Source of the DNA: Terrimonas_B sp041743125
GTDB lineage: Bacteria; Bacteroidota; Bacteroidia; Chitinophagales; Chitinophagaceae
Direction: 5' to 3'
DNA: 64,000 bases
NCBI GenBank assembly: GCA_041743125.1
Contig: JBGTNK010000189.1
Span: forward strand, 8,749-72,748
Within the stretch, counting starts at the first letter, position 1. Every line of letters starts with the position of its first letter. The notes under the pieces were generated by a model, which was given only the letters and a program-made list of their open reading frames with translations, was not told the origin of the DNA and ran no database searches. The position numbers were made by a program, and so were the translations under genes. Positions 1 to 9,241 of the stretch are shown here, one piece after another.

Positions 1-2114
1 ATATATTTTTCACATTGCTGATCGATAGCCGCATTTAAAAAAAAGGCCAGCACCATAGGCGCCGGTCCGTTAATAGTCATGCTTACCGATGTTTTCGCAT
101 CGCACAGGTCGAAACCACTATACAATTTTTTTGCATCATCTACTGTTGCAATACTAACCCCGCTATTGCCTACTTTACCAAATATATCCGGGCGATGATC
201 CGGATCTTCACCATACAGGGTAACACTGTCAAATGCTGTAGATAAGCGGATAGCTGGTTGACCAAAAGATACATAATGGAACCGGCGATTGGTTCTTTCG
301 GGCCCACCTTCACCGGCAAACATCCGGGTGGGATCTTCTCCTTCTCTTTTTAATGGAAATACTCCCGCAGTAAAAGGAAAATGCCCGGGAACATTCTCCT
401 GTGCTTCCCACATTAATATATCTCCCCAATCTTTAAATTTCGGCAAGGCAACTTTGGGAATCCTCGTTCCACTCAGGCTGATGGTTGTCATAGGTTGCTT
501 AATCACCTTATCCCTGACGGTATATTCATAAAAATCTTTTTGATATTGGTTTACTTTTTGCTCCCAATTGGTTACTAATTTTCGACTGACAGGATTAAGT
601 TGTTCTGTATAAAAGTCAATTTGTTTTTGCAAAGCTTCGGATAAACTATTATTGTGCTCTGAGACATTTGAATTCTGTTTTTTTAAAATTTCTAAAGATC
701 CCTGGAGTTGATAAAGCGTAGTAGCTATGGCGGCCTGCTCATTAACCAACTGATCATAATTTCTGTTGGTCTCGCTTATCTCACTTAAATACCGGGTTCG
801 GTTAGAAGGAATAATAGCTTGTGAAACTTTTGCTGTTGCAGTAAAAAGACAGGTTCCGAAAACGACATTTGTTTTTGCCTCCACTTTTTTCAGCAACCAT
901 TCAAACAAATGATTCACCCCCTCATCATTGAATTTACTTGCCATAGTTCCAATTACAGGCAACTCTTCATCCTGAGCTGTCCACAAACCGTGATTGCGCT
1001 TATATTGTTTTTTTACATCGGCCAGTGCGTCCAATGCACCTGCTTTATCAAACTTGTTGATACATACCAGGTCAGCATAATCAAGCATGTTGATCTTCTC
1101 CAATTGCGATGCCGCACCATATTCCGGGGTCATCACATACATGCTTATATCACAATAGTCCAAAATTGAAGCATCACTTTGTCCCACGCCGGCACTTTCC
1201 AGAATAATAAAATCAAAGCCTGCTTCCTTACAAATATCAATTGCATCTTGTACAAAATGACTAAGCGCCGTATTATCTTCTCTTGTGGCCAGGCTGCGCA
1301 TATATGCCCGGGGATGAGAAATTGAATTCATCCTGATTCTATCACCAAGTAATGCCCCACCTGTCTTTTTTTTAGATGGGTCAACGGAAATTACAGCGAT
1401 AGTTTTTTCAGAAAAATTTTGAAGAAAGCGGCGGACTATTTCATCAGTCACCGAAGATTTTCCTGCGCCACCGGTACCGGTAATTCCCAATACCGGCGTT
1501 ACCTTTTTGTTTTGTATTTCTGTTGCTGAAGACCCTTCAAGCGAACTAAATTCCCGGAGTTCTTCAGCATACTCCTTTCCGTTTTCTGCCAATGTTATTA
1601 TCCTGGCCACCCGGCGTACATCCTTTACCTCGCCTAAAGGCAGTTTGCCATTCCATCCAATATTTTCAATCGTTCCATCTTCAATGGATCCGGGGCTGCA
1701 TTTTGCTATCACCTCCTCTATCATTCCCTCCAGGCCCATCCTGCGCCCGTCATCCGGACTATATATTTTAGTAATCCCATATTGGTGCAGGTCTTCAATT
1801 TCATCAGGCAATATAGTACCCCCACCGCCTCCAAATATTTTGATGTGCCCGCAACCATTTTCATCCAGCAGGTCTTTCATATATTTAAAAAACTCTACAT
1901 GGCCGCCCTGGTAGCTGGTTATGGCGATGCCATGAACATCTTCTTCAATCGCCGTTTCTACTATTTCCTTTACAGACCGATTATGCCCAAGGTGGATGAT
2001 CTCCGCCCCTTTGCTTTGCATAATCCGGCGCATAATATTTATAGCCGCATCATGCCCATCAAATAAAGAAGCGGCCGTTACGATCCTGACTTTGGTAGAG
2101 GGTGTGTCATTCAT
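1..2114 (-). CDS. icmF: Fused isobutyryl-CoA mutase IcmF (3' part beyond window)
   Basis: This is an uninterrupted reading frame on the minus strand with ATG at 2114-2112; the stop lies left of the window. The visible 704 residues follow the IcmF order. First comes a B12-binding domain (about residues 8-140) with the DGHDAA motif at 19-24 in the place of the usual DxHxxG. Next is a MeaB-like G-protein chaperone domain with Walker A GTGGAGKS at 213-220. Then a linker and the start of the mutase barrel, where residues such as GEDPDHRPDIFGKVGNSGVS are typical of acyl-CoA mutases. IcmF enzymes are about 1100 residues, so roughly a third is missing only because of the edge. The enzyme interconverts isobutyryl- and n-butyryl-CoA with adenosylcobalamin, and the built-in GTPase protects the cofactor. 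A TAAATTTG box lies 24-31 nt upstream. Divergent from the kinase-RapZ gene. Confidence 0.95.
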   Translation of the reverse strand, partial: MNDTPSTKVRIVTAASLFDGHDAAINIMRRIMQSKGAEIIHLGHNRSVKEIVETAIEEDVHGIAITSYQGGHVEFFKYMKDLLDENGCGHIKIFGGGGGTILPDEIEDLHQYGITKIYSPDDGRRMGLEGMIEEVIAKCSPGSIEDGTIENIGWNGKLPLGEVKDVRRVARIITLAENGKEYAEELREFSSLEGSSATEIQNKKVTPVLGITGTGGAGKSSVTDEIVRRFLQNFSEKTIAVISVDPSKKKTGGALLGDRIRMNSISHPRAYMRSLATREDNTALSHFVQDAIDICKEAGFDFIILESAGVGQSDASILDYCDISMYVMTPEYGAASQLEKINMLDYADLVCINKFDKAGALDALADVKKQYKRNHGLWTAQDEELPVIGTMASKFNDEGVNHLFEWLLKKVEAKTNVVFGTCLFTATAKVSQAIIPSNRTRYLSEISETNRNYDQLVNEQAAIATTLYQLQGSLEILKKQNSNVSEHNNSLSEALQKQIDFYTEQLNPVSRKLVTNWEQKVNQYQKDFYEYTVRDKVIKQPMTTISLSGTRIPKVALPKFKDWGDILMWEAQENVPGHFPFTAGVFPLKREGEDPTRMFAGEGGPERTNRRFHYVSFGQPAIRLSTAFDSVTLYGEDPDHRPDIFGKVGNSGVSIATVDDAKKLYSGFDLCDAKTSVSMTINGPAPMVLAFFLNAAIDQQCEKY

Positions 2115-2137
2115 TATACTTCCAGCATTAGTCTGAG

Positions 2138-2145
2138 CAAATTTA
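2138..2145 (-). promoter_or_regulatory. Putative -7 box of the icmF promoter
   Basis: The minus strand reads TAAATTTG, an exact match to the Bacteroidota -7 consensus TAnnTTTG, about 24 nt before the icmF start. No TTG is found at the expected 20-nt spacing, so only half of the promoter is supported. A second TAAATTTG lies on the plus strand at 2277-2284, only 4 nt before the divergent kinase ATG, which would imply a leaderless transcript or be chance. Confidence 0.35.
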
Positions 2146-2288
2146 GAGGTAAAAAGCTAATGGCTGTTAGTTATGAAAGTTGATTTGGCTTTTGCTGGTT
2201 CGAATCAGGAAACCCTGATCAGATATAAACTCATTTTCGTTTTTGTTGTCATATGGTTTATCATGAGCGAACTCCCTAAATTTGTCGG

Positions 2289-3752
2289 ATGCAGAATATT
2301 ACAAAGGCAATCCGTGAGCTATTTATAAAATGGAAAGGCGAGGAACCAGTCTCTATTGATGTTCTGCCACCATCAGGAAGCGAACGCCGTTATTTTCGGA
2401 TTTATGATAACCACAGTGCAGTGATCGGAACCTATGGCGCCAATATAAAAGAAAATGAATCTTTTATTTATTTCTCCCAAAATTTTTATCAAAAACAACT
2501 GGCCGTACCCAAGATCCTTGCCATTAGTGATGACAAAGAATATTACCTGCAGGAAGATTTTGGAACCACTTCCTTGTTGAACAAACTGGAAACCGGTGGT
2601 TTCACTCCTGCCGTATACGATCTTTTTAAAACAAGCCTCCAATCGCTGGCCAGGTTGCAGGTATTGGGAGATGAAAACCTGGATTATGACAAATGTCTTA
2701 CGAACGCAGAATTTGGCAAGCAGGCTATTATGGCTGACCTTTTATATTTTAAATACTATTTCCTGGATGCCCTGCGAAAGCCCTATGATAAACAAAAGCT
2801 GCTTGATGATTTTGATGCATTAAGTAACTATTTGACGCATACAGAATATAAATATTTTATGTTCCGTGATTTTCAAAGCAGGAATATCATGGTGCAGGAA
2901 GACAACAGTGTTCACTTTATCGATTACCAGGGAGGCATGAAAGGTGCTCCCCAATACGATGTTGCAAGCATGATCTGGCAGGCAAGAGCCAACCTTCCAA
3001 CTGAATGGAAAGAAAAATTACTTTCTGATTATATGGAGGCTTTCAAAAACCTGATCCCGTCTACACTTAATAAAACAATTTTTCGCAGCCAGTATAATGG
3101 GTATGTTCTTATTCGTTTATTACAGGTTTTAGGGGCTTATGGTTTCAGGGGACTTTTTGAAAGGAAGGCGCAGTTTCTTACCAGCATTCCACTGGCATTA
3201 AAAAACCTGAAAGATTTTTTCCATAATCAAAGCCTGAGTATTGTATTACCGGAATTTAATAAAGTATTGGATTTATGTGTTGCAGATGAAATTATTCATC
3301 AATTTACTCCCATACATGCAACGGAGGAAACACCCCTGGTAGTTAAAATAAAAAGTTTTTCCTATCGTAATGGGATACCTGCGGATGATAGTGCGAATGG
3401 TGGCGGCTTTGTATTTGATTGCCGGGGCATACTAAATCCGGGCAGGGTTGAAAGCATGAAAACCAAAACCGGCAGGGATAAAGAAGTGAAAGATTTCCTG
3501 GAGCAGCAGACTAAAATGACAGAGTTTTTGAACAGCACTTTTGATATTGTAGATATATCGGTTGAAGATTATATTAAAAGAGATTTTGAAAGCCTGTCTA
3601 TCAGTTTTGGATGTACAGGAGGCCAGCATCGCAGCGTATATGCAGCTGATGCGCTGGCGAGGCATTTAAAAAATAAGTTTAAAGTGAAGATCGAATTGAA
3701 ACATATGATACAGGATGAAAAAAACTGGATCAACGTTCCGGCCCGCCAATAA
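2289..3752 (+). CDS. Aminoglycoside-phosphotransferase-type sugar kinase fused to RapZ C-terminal domain
   Basis: This 487-residue protein has two parts. Residues 1 to about 330 are a kinase of the APH/AmgK fold: an N-lobe with GSERRYFRI, a Brenner-type catalytic loop FRDFQSRN at about 192-199, and the metal-binding FIDYQGG that follows. Residues from about 350 to the end match the C-terminal domain of the RNase adapter RapZ, with GGGFVFDCRG near 371 and GCTGGQHRSV near 441. The P-loop N-terminal domain of RapZ is absent. AmgK phosphorylates the anomeric position of MurNAc or GlcNAc in cell-wall recycling, and E. coli RapZ binds glucosamine-6-phosphate through its C-terminal domain. A MurU-like gene follows 116 nt downstream. 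I infer an amino-sugar kinase with a built-in sugar-sensing domain. The substrate is not proven by sequence. Confidence 0.8.
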   Translation: MQNITKAIRELFIKWKGEEPVSIDVLPPSGSERRYFRIYDNHSAVIGTYGANIKENESFIYFSQNFYQKQLAVPKILAISDDKEYYLQEDFGTTSLLNKLETGGFTPAVYDLFKTSLQSLARLQVLGDENLDYDKCLTNAEFGKQAIMADLLYFKYYFLDALRKPYDKQKLLDDFDALSNYLTHTEYKYFMFRDFQSRNIMVQEDNSVHFIDYQGGMKGAPQYDVASMIWQARANLPTEWKEKLLSDYMEAFKNLIPSTLNKTIFRSQYNGYVLIRLLQVLGAYGFRGLFERKAQFLTSIPLALKNLKDFFHNQSLSIVLPEFNKVLDLCVADEIIHQFTPIHATEETPLVVKIKSFSYRNGIPADDSANGGGFVFDCRGILNPGRVESMKTKTGRDKEVKDFLEQQTKMTEFLNSTFDIVDISVEDYIKRDFESLSISFGCTGGQHRSVYAADALARHLKNKFKVKIELKHMIQDEKNWINVPARQ

Positions 3753-3868
3753 CGGGGACCTCATATTAAAACATGTTTGGAGTAAATATCATTTATTATC
3801 CGCTTTTCATCCAACACTTCTTACTATTTATTTAAAAACAAAGGAGACCTTCATCCAGGTCAGTCAAT

Positions 3869-4585
3869 ATGAAAGCAATGATCTTCTCTGCCGGATTGGG
3901 CACCCGCTTCAAACCATGGACCGATACCCACCCAAAAGCTCTTGCATTGGTAAACGGGAAATCTTTATTGCAACGCAATGTTGAATACCTGCAACAATTT
4001 GGAATAAAGGATGTGGTCGTCAATGTTCACCATTTTGCGGATCAAATAACAGAGGCTATTACAAATAATAAAGGATGGGGAAGTAATATAATGATCAGTG
4101 ATGAAACCAGCCAGGTTTTAGAAACAGGAGGCGGGCTTCAGTTTGCAAAAAAATGGTTTACACCAGGTGAAAAATTTATTACCTGCAATGTGGATATTTT
4201 AACTAATCTGGATCTGAATAAATTAATCGCTTTTCATGAAGAAAATACACCGCTGGTATCTTTTGCAGTAACGAACAGAAAAACATCCCGTAATTTTTTG
4301 TTTGATAAAAACAACCGCCTTTGCGGGTGGATCAATAATGCTACAGGAGAAAAGCTAATTTCCTTAGATCACCCATACCTGGTAACAAAGGCTTACAGTT
4401 GCGTGGTTGTTTTTGAATACGATATTTTTAAGAAGATGCCTGATACCGGTAAATTTTCACTCACCGGCGTTTATCTTGAAGCAGCCAGGCAGAATGTCAT
4501 TTTAGGTTATGACCATTCGGGTGATAAATTAGTTGATGTAGGCAAGCCAGAAACAGTAGCTATTGCCGAATCATTATTTCCATGA
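3869..4585 (+). CDS. MurU-like sugar-1-phosphate nucleotidyltransferase
   Basis: The 238-residue protein starts with the nucleotidyltransferase signature MKAMIFSAGLGTRFKPWT (glycine-rich loop with the invariant R at residue 13) followed by PKAL, then CNVDIL at the metal site. The length and the lack of a C-terminal left-handed helix domain fit the short MurU/HddC group rather than GlmU. MurU makes UDP-MurNAc from MurNAc-1-phosphate and UTP, bypassing de novo synthesis. Its place directly after an AmgK-like kinase is the arrangement known for the AmgK-MurU recycling route, so I favour that role. Other sugar-1-phosphates cannot be excluded. ATG at 3869 is chosen because the glycine-rich motif begins at once after it. 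Confidence 0.8.
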   Translation: MKAMIFSAGLGTRFKPWTDTHPKALALVNGKSLLQRNVEYLQQFGIKDVVVNVHHFADQITEAITNNKGWGSNIMISDETSQVLETGGGLQFAKKWFTPGEKFITCNVDILTNLDLNKLIAFHEENTPLVSFAVTNRKTSRNFLFDKNNRLCGWINNATGEKLISLDHPYLVTKAYSCVVVFEYDIFKKMPDTGKFSLTGVYLEAARQNVILGYDHSGDKLVDVGKPETVAIAESLFP

Positions 4586-4786
4586 AACGAAAGAAATTTT
4601 GAATTTCCACATAGGATCAACGGCTTTCGGCTTTAAGGAAGGAATTCCTCAATTCTAAAAGGGCTTTTACCATTTTTCTTCTTGCCATAGATTTCTATAA
4701 ATATTCACAAATATCACATAGGCGGTAACCAGTATGCGCCCATTTCCTTTAACTTTCCGGATTCGTTTTATCAAATCTTTTTTAGT

Positions 4787-6748
4787 ATGAAGAAGTTTTT
4801 TTTCACCGGAGTATGTGCCCTTACGCTGATCATTTCTTTTGGCCAAACCAAATTTGACGCTAAAGAGGCCTTTAATCCTCAATTTTATCCTTACCCCGGT
4901 AACGATTTTAGAAGTGCAAGCGGAGAACCGGGACCTAAATACTGGCAAAACCGGGCAGACTATACAATTAATTCCACACTAGATACTGAAAAACATAACA
5001 TCAAAGGCGATGTAGTTATTAATTATACCAATAATAGCCCGGATAACCTGAAATTTCTGTGGTTACAGTTAGATCAAAACATTTATAAAAAAGAATCCAG
5101 GGGATCGGCCACCACTACAGAGGCTGGCGGCCGCTGGGCAAACGGGGCTTTTACAGAAGGATATAATATCCAATCGGTTTCCGCCGAATACAAGGGGAAA
5201 TCTTACCCGGCAAAATATACTATTACCGATACCCGGATGCAGATTTGGTTGCAGGATGCTTTGAAAGCAACTGGTGACCAGGTTAAGATTTCTATTCAAT
5301 TTCAATTTGAGGTGCCGCAATATGGTACTGACCGGATGGGAAGATTAAGCACTAAAAATGGATGGGTATATGAAATAGCGCAATGGTTTCCCCGACTTTG
5401 TGTTTATGATGATATACAAGGCTGGAATGTTTTGCCTTACCTGGGAGCTGGTGAGTTTTATCTTGAATATGGCGACATAGCTTATACTGTTACCGCTCCT
5501 TCAGACTTAATTGTGGTTGGCTCCGGAGAATTGCTTAACCCACAGGAATGTTTTACTTCAGATCAACTAAAAAAATATAATGAAGCAAAGGGCAGTGATA
5601 AGACAGTGGTGATAAAAGGCGAAAAAGATATCAGGGACAATAATTCCCAGTCCAAAAAAGGGAGCCATACCTGGAAATTTAAAATTCAAAATACCAGGGA
5701 TGTAGCCTGGGGTGCTTCAAAGGCCTTTATTCTGGATGCGGCCAGGATCAACTTACCCAGCGGGAAAAAATCCATGGCCATGAGTGCCTATCCCGTAGAA
5801 AGCACGAAAGATAAAAAGGGCAATGACTGGCGGCGGTCTACAGAAATGATCAAAGGATCCATAGAACATTATTCCGGTAAGTGGTATGAATATCCATATC
5901 CCGCAGCGGTAAATGTAGCTGGAATTGTAGGTGGCATGGAATATCCGGGTATTGTGTTTTGCAGTTATACTTCTACAGGAAGTGGCCTGTGGGGAGTAAC
6001 TGACCATGAATTCGGGCATACCTGGTTTCCAATGATCGTTGGATCTAATGAAAGGAAATATGCCTGGATGGATGAAGGATTCAATACATTCATCAATGAT
6101 CTTTCCACGGAAGCCTTTAATAAAGGAGAATTTAAACAACAGAGCTTTTTTGACGACCCCACTTCTTCATTTATGATTAAATATACATTTGGAGATAAGA
6201 TGGATGGATTATTTAACACACCTGATGTGATACAGCAGGAAAACCTGGGGGTAGCAGCTTATATGAAACCCTCCATAATGTTGCATGCGCTGCGGGAAAC
6301 AGTGCTGACTCCGGAGAGATTTGATGCAGCATTCAGGGAATACATCAATAGATGGGCTTTTAAGCATCCCACTCCCTGGGACTTTTTTCATACCATGGAA
6401 AATGTGGCAGGTGAAGATCTGGGCTGGTTTTGGCGGGCATGGGTGCTTAACTCATGGAAGCTGGATCAGTCGGTGAAAGAAGTGAAATACGTAAAAAACA
6501 ATCCATCAAATGGTGCCGATATAACCATTGCCAATTTAGAAAAAATGCCAATGCCTGTTACAGTGTTGGTAAAGGAAACCAACGGGAAGGAATATACTTT
6601 CCATCTTCCTGTTGAAGTTTGGCAACGCGGACCGGAATGGACCTTTGGTGTACCTACTACCAGTGAAATAAAAGAGGTAATTCTTGATCCTGAAAAAAAA
6701 TTGCCCGATATGAACAGGGAGAATAATAAATTGAAAAAGGCATTTTAG
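4787..6748 (+). CDS. Secreted M1 family metallopeptidase
   Basis: A 653-residue zinc aminopeptidase. Residues 1 to about 19 form a signal peptide (MKKFFFTGVCALTLIISFG). The zinc site is HEFGH at 407-411 with the third ligand E430 exactly 19 residues on (in WMDEGFNTF). The substrate-binding GxMEN motif appears as GGMEY at 382-386, a common variant in this bacterial branch. The protein lacks a T9SS sorting domain, so it is probably periplasmic or released by another route. It would trim N-terminal residues from peptides. It stands alone, 200 nt after the MurU-like gene, and converges on the metallophosphoesterase gene; an AAGCATT/AATGCTT inverted repeat at 6753-6783 lies between them. The start fits the signal peptide. 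Confidence 0.93.
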   Translation: MKKFFFTGVCALTLIISFGQTKFDAKEAFNPQFYPYPGNDFRSASGEPGPKYWQNRADYTINSTLDTEKHNIKGDVVINYTNNSPDNLKFLWLQLDQNIYKKESRGSATTTEAGGRWANGAFTEGYNIQSVSAEYKGKSYPAKYTITDTRMQIWLQDALKATGDQVKISIQFQFEVPQYGTDRMGRLSTKNGWVYEIAQWFPRLCVYDDIQGWNVLPYLGAGEFYLEYGDIAYTVTAPSDLIVVGSGELLNPQECFTSDQLKKYNEAKGSDKTVVIKGEKDIRDNNSQSKKGSHTWKFKIQNTRDVAWGASKAFILDAARINLPSGKKSMAMSAYPVESTKDKKGNDWRRSTEMIKGSIEHYSGKWYEYPYPAAVNVAGIVGGMEYPGIVFCSYTSTGSGLWGVTDHEFGHTWFPMIVGSNERKYAWMDEGFNTFINDLSTEAFNKGEFKQQSFFDDPTSSFMIKYTFGDKMDGLFNTPDVIQQENLGVAAYMKPSIMLHALRETVLTPERFDAAFREYINRWAFKHPTPWDFFHTMENVAGEDLGWFWRAWVLNSWKLDQSVKEVKYVKNNPSNGADITIANLEKMPMPVTVLVKETNGKEYTFHLPVEVWQRGPEWTFGVPTTSEIKEVILDPEKKLPDMNRENNKLKKAF

Positions 6749-6843
6749 AAATAAGCATTTTGAAATCTTACTTAAGAATGCTTGCTGAAAAAGAAGGAAG
6801 TTACATGGTTGATAAGGGGATTTGGGCTTCTCTTTTTTAACGC

Positions 6844-7938
6844 TTATAATCTTTTGGCCAGTTCACGGAGTGAAATTTCCTCCAACAGGATTCTTTGAGG
6901 GTTTTTATCTTTTGAGGTCCATTTGACAAGCCGGATTGTGCCATCAGCAATTTCAATTCCTGTAATGTCCCCATCAATAAAACAACAGCAACCGCTATTG
7001 AAATAAGATGGTTTCATAATAAGATAATCAACAGACACCGCGGAAAAATCCTTCTCACTTTTCCTGATCTTATTTTCCAGCTCTTCCTTTAATACATAAT
7101 CCTTATTGATTATGGCCACCTGTAACTCCCGGTATAATCTTTCAATATAGGTAAGTGAAATAAAAACGGGTTGATGCGTATGGCCTGTAATTAACAAAGT
7201 GTCTTCTTGCCGGGCCGCCCATTCGTACATGATCTCGTTATGCAAGGTTTTCTTTTCATCATTATAGGCAACCGTATTCGGATTGATCCGCAAATAAGCC
7301 TGGAAAGGAGCCCATATTCTGGCTACAAAAAATTTACTGAACCAATTTCCATCGCTTTGGGCATCACCCTGGTGACCATGAGTGCAAAAAATCCTGAACG
7401 GCCTGCTGTCAATATCAACGCTTAAAACAATGCCCTCATATATTTTAACTTCCTGGTCATAAATTTTCTTAAGTTGCCACCAGGCCAGGGGATCATTTGC
7501 CCAATAGAGATCATGATTGCCAAAAATCTTTACAAAAGAATTTTTTTCAAGAAATTTTCTTTCCGCTGCAAAAGTTGCAGGATAGCTTTCTTTAACCTTG
7601 CCCAAGCTGTTTTCCCATAATTCCTCCACATCTCCAAGGCATACCAGTGTAAAATTGTTGTTATTATAATATTCGAGGGCAGCCAGATAATTTGCTTCCG
7701 ACAATACAAAATCATCAGCGCCATCCCGTCCGCCCTTATGCTGATCGGAAAAAACAATGAATTTACCAGTCTCTTCTTTAAAGGGTATTACCAGGCCCTT
7801 CTTCCCAGGGTGTATCAAAATATCCTTGTAAAGCTTATCCAGCGCAGGAAATATTCTCTCCCTTTCAGGCCTTGAAGAAAATTTTTGCACGGCCCACCGA
7901 ACCGGCTTCAATAATATAGAGCGTAAAAACCTTCGCAT
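6844..7938 (-). CDS. Calcineurin-like metallophosphoesterase
   Basis: The 364-residue protein carries the full set of dinuclear metallophosphoesterase motifs in order: SDQHKGG (DxH), CLGDVEELWE (a GDxxE form of GDxxD), GNHDLYW, THGHQGD and TGHTHQPV. No signal peptide or membrane segment is clear; the N-terminus is basic (MRRFLRSILLKPVRWAVQKF) and could bind membranes. The substrate is unknown. The fold is shared with UDP-diacylglucosamine hydrolase LpxH and with nucleases, but the length and the extra helical segment before the last motif do not fit LpxH well. It is monocistronic, with 222 nt of apparently empty sequence between its start and the RidA gene. Confidence 0.88.
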   Translation of the reverse strand: MRRFLRSILLKPVRWAVQKFSSRPERERIFPALDKLYKDILIHPGKKGLVIPFKEETGKFIVFSDQHKGGRDGADDFVLSEANYLAALEYYNNNNFTLVCLGDVEELWENSLGKVKESYPATFAAERKFLEKNSFVKIFGNHDLYWANDPLAWWQLKKIYDQEVKIYEGIVLSVDIDSRPFRIFCTHGHQGDAQSDGNWFSKFFVARIWAPFQAYLRINPNTVAYNDEKKTLHNEIMYEWAARQEDTLLITGHTHQPVFISLTYIERLYRELQVAIINKDYVLKEELENKIRKSEKDFSAVSVDYLIMKPSYFNSGCCCFIDGDITGIEIADGTIRLVKWTSKDKNPQRILLEEISLRELAKRL

Positions 7939-8160
7939 TCGAAAGAAGAAAGATTGTGTTTAGATATTAACTGTGAAGCCAAAAAATCAAGAGTCGTAAA
8001 AACTCACAACTATCTGCAACCAGGAATAATATTTTAGTCGTGAATATTTAAAACAAAAGAACAATAGTAGCTTATGTTCATCCAGGGAAATAAAAATAAA
8101 AAGGCAAATATTAATCCTTTAATCCCTGGCCCGGCATTTAAATGAATTGCTTGTTCCCGG

Positions 8161-8541
8161 CTATTTAATTGCGATCATGCTTATTTCCACATTTACAAAT
8201 TTGGGAAGTGCAGAAACCTGTACTGTTTCTCTTGCCGGAAAATCTCCTTCAAAATATTTACCATATATTTCGTTGATTTCAGTGAATTGTTGCATATCTG
8301 TAATAAAAATGGTTGTTTTTACAACATGATTGAAACCCATGCCTGCCGCTACTAATATCCCGTTTAAATTTTGCATCACCTGCTTTGTCTCTTCCTGCAG
8401 ATTATTTTTCCTCAGTTCACCCGTTTCAGGATCAATACAGATCTGTCCTGAAATGTATAATGTTTCGCCGGCCAGCACTGCCTGGCTGTAGGGACCAATC
8501 GGCGAGGGAGATTGGGAAGTTCTTATGATTCTTCTATCCAT
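8161..8541 (-). CDS. RidA/YjgF family imine deaminase
   Basis: At 126 residues this is the full length of a Rid protein. The family motifs are present: PIGPYSQAV near the N-terminus, YISGQI, and FPARETV, in which R104 corresponds to the catalytic Arg105 of E. coli RidA. Retention of this arginine argues for true enamine/imine deaminase activity, which clears reactive 2-aminoacrylate made by PLP enzymes. It is cytosolic and trimeric in known members. The gene is divergent from the dehydrogenase-like gene, with about 65 nt between their starts, so their promoters must overlap. Confidence 0.93.
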   Translation of the reverse strand: MDRRIIRTSQSPSPIGPYSQAVLAGETLYISGQICIDPETGELRKNNLQEETKQVMQNLNGILVAAGMGFNHVVKTTIFITDMQQFTEINEIYGKYFEGDFPARETVQVSALPKFVNVEISMIAIK

Positions 8542-8606
8542 ATAATTTTTTAGAGAAATGCCAGAGCGAATATAGCTTTATGCACTTTCTTTGCAAAAAA
8601 TTGTCC

Positions 8607-9239
8607 ATGAATGTACTGGTGATCGCTAATGATGTGCAGAGAGAAGAACTACTTTACCAGGCATCAAATGACGAACTTCAATATACCTGGGTAAAATCAA
8701 CCGATAGATTAATAAACAATATAACGCCGGATGTTTGTATTGATTTATTGTTTGACAATAATCCGGAAAGAATAGAATGGTTACTTAATTTAAAGGCACC
8801 TCTTGTTATTATTAATTCTGTTATTGTGCCGCTAAAGGAAATAGGAGGTGATTTTATCCGCATTAACGCCTGGAACACTTTATTAAAAAGGCGGGTAATT
8901 GAAGCTGCCGGTGACAATATGTTTTTGCGGGCCAAAGCAGAAAATTTTTTTGAAAGTATAGGCAGGAAATTAAAATGGATTGACGATATCCCGGGATTCA
9001 TCACCTCAAGAATAATTTCATCCATTATAAATGAAGCTTTTTTCGCTCTTGATGAAAATGTAAGTACAAAAGACCAAATTAACACGGCTATGAAATTGGG
9101 AACAAATTACCCTTATGGCCCCTTTGAGTGGGCAGAATTGATCGGTCTTCAACAGGTTTATTTACTGCTGGTTGAACTGAGCAAAACCGAAAAGCGATAC
9201 CAACCATCCGAACTTTTAAAACAATCGGTTTTGGCATAA
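8607..9239 (+). CDS. 3-hydroxyacyl-CoA dehydrogenase-like protein with degenerate nucleotide-binding half
   Basis: The C-terminal half (from about IPGFITSRIISSIINEAFF onward) matches the helical C-terminal domain of 3-hydroxyacyl-CoA dehydrogenases, including the NYPYGPFEWAELIGL segment. The N-terminal ~110 residues look like a reduced Rossmann fold beginning MNVLVIANDVQ, but the GxGxxG dinucleotide motif is absent. The protein is 210 residues, against about 280-310 for an active enzyme. I chose the ATG at 8607 rather than 8580 because the beta-strand starts there; the 9 extra residues look unstructured. The stop is followed 2 nt later by tsaB, so the two are co-transcribed. It may have lost NAD binding and act as a CoA-ester binder; function is unknown. 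Confidence 0.75.
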   Translation: MNVLVIANDVQREELLYQASNDELQYTWVKSTDRLINNITPDVCIDLLFDNNPERIEWLLNLKAPLVIINSVIVPLKEIGGDFIRINAWNTLLKRRVIEAAGDNMFLRAKAENFFESIGRKLKWIDDIPGFITSRIISSIINEAFFALDENVSTKDQINTAMKLGTNYPYGPFEWAELIGLQQVYLLLVELSKTEKRYQPSELLKQSVLA

Positions 9240-9241
9240 TA

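Noticed and set aside
289..2066. Several plus-strand ORFs of 80-135 codons at the left end
   Set aside because: They are antisense shadows of icmF, which is clearly coding on the minus strand.
4667..4948. 93-codon minus-strand ORF before and inside the M1 peptidase gene
   Set aside because: It overlaps the coding start of a strongly supported gene and has no recognisable features.
8161..8541. Possible loss of the catalytic arginine in the RidA protein
   Set aside because: On careful alignment the arginine is present in FPARETV (R104); the Ala at SALPKF is a different position.
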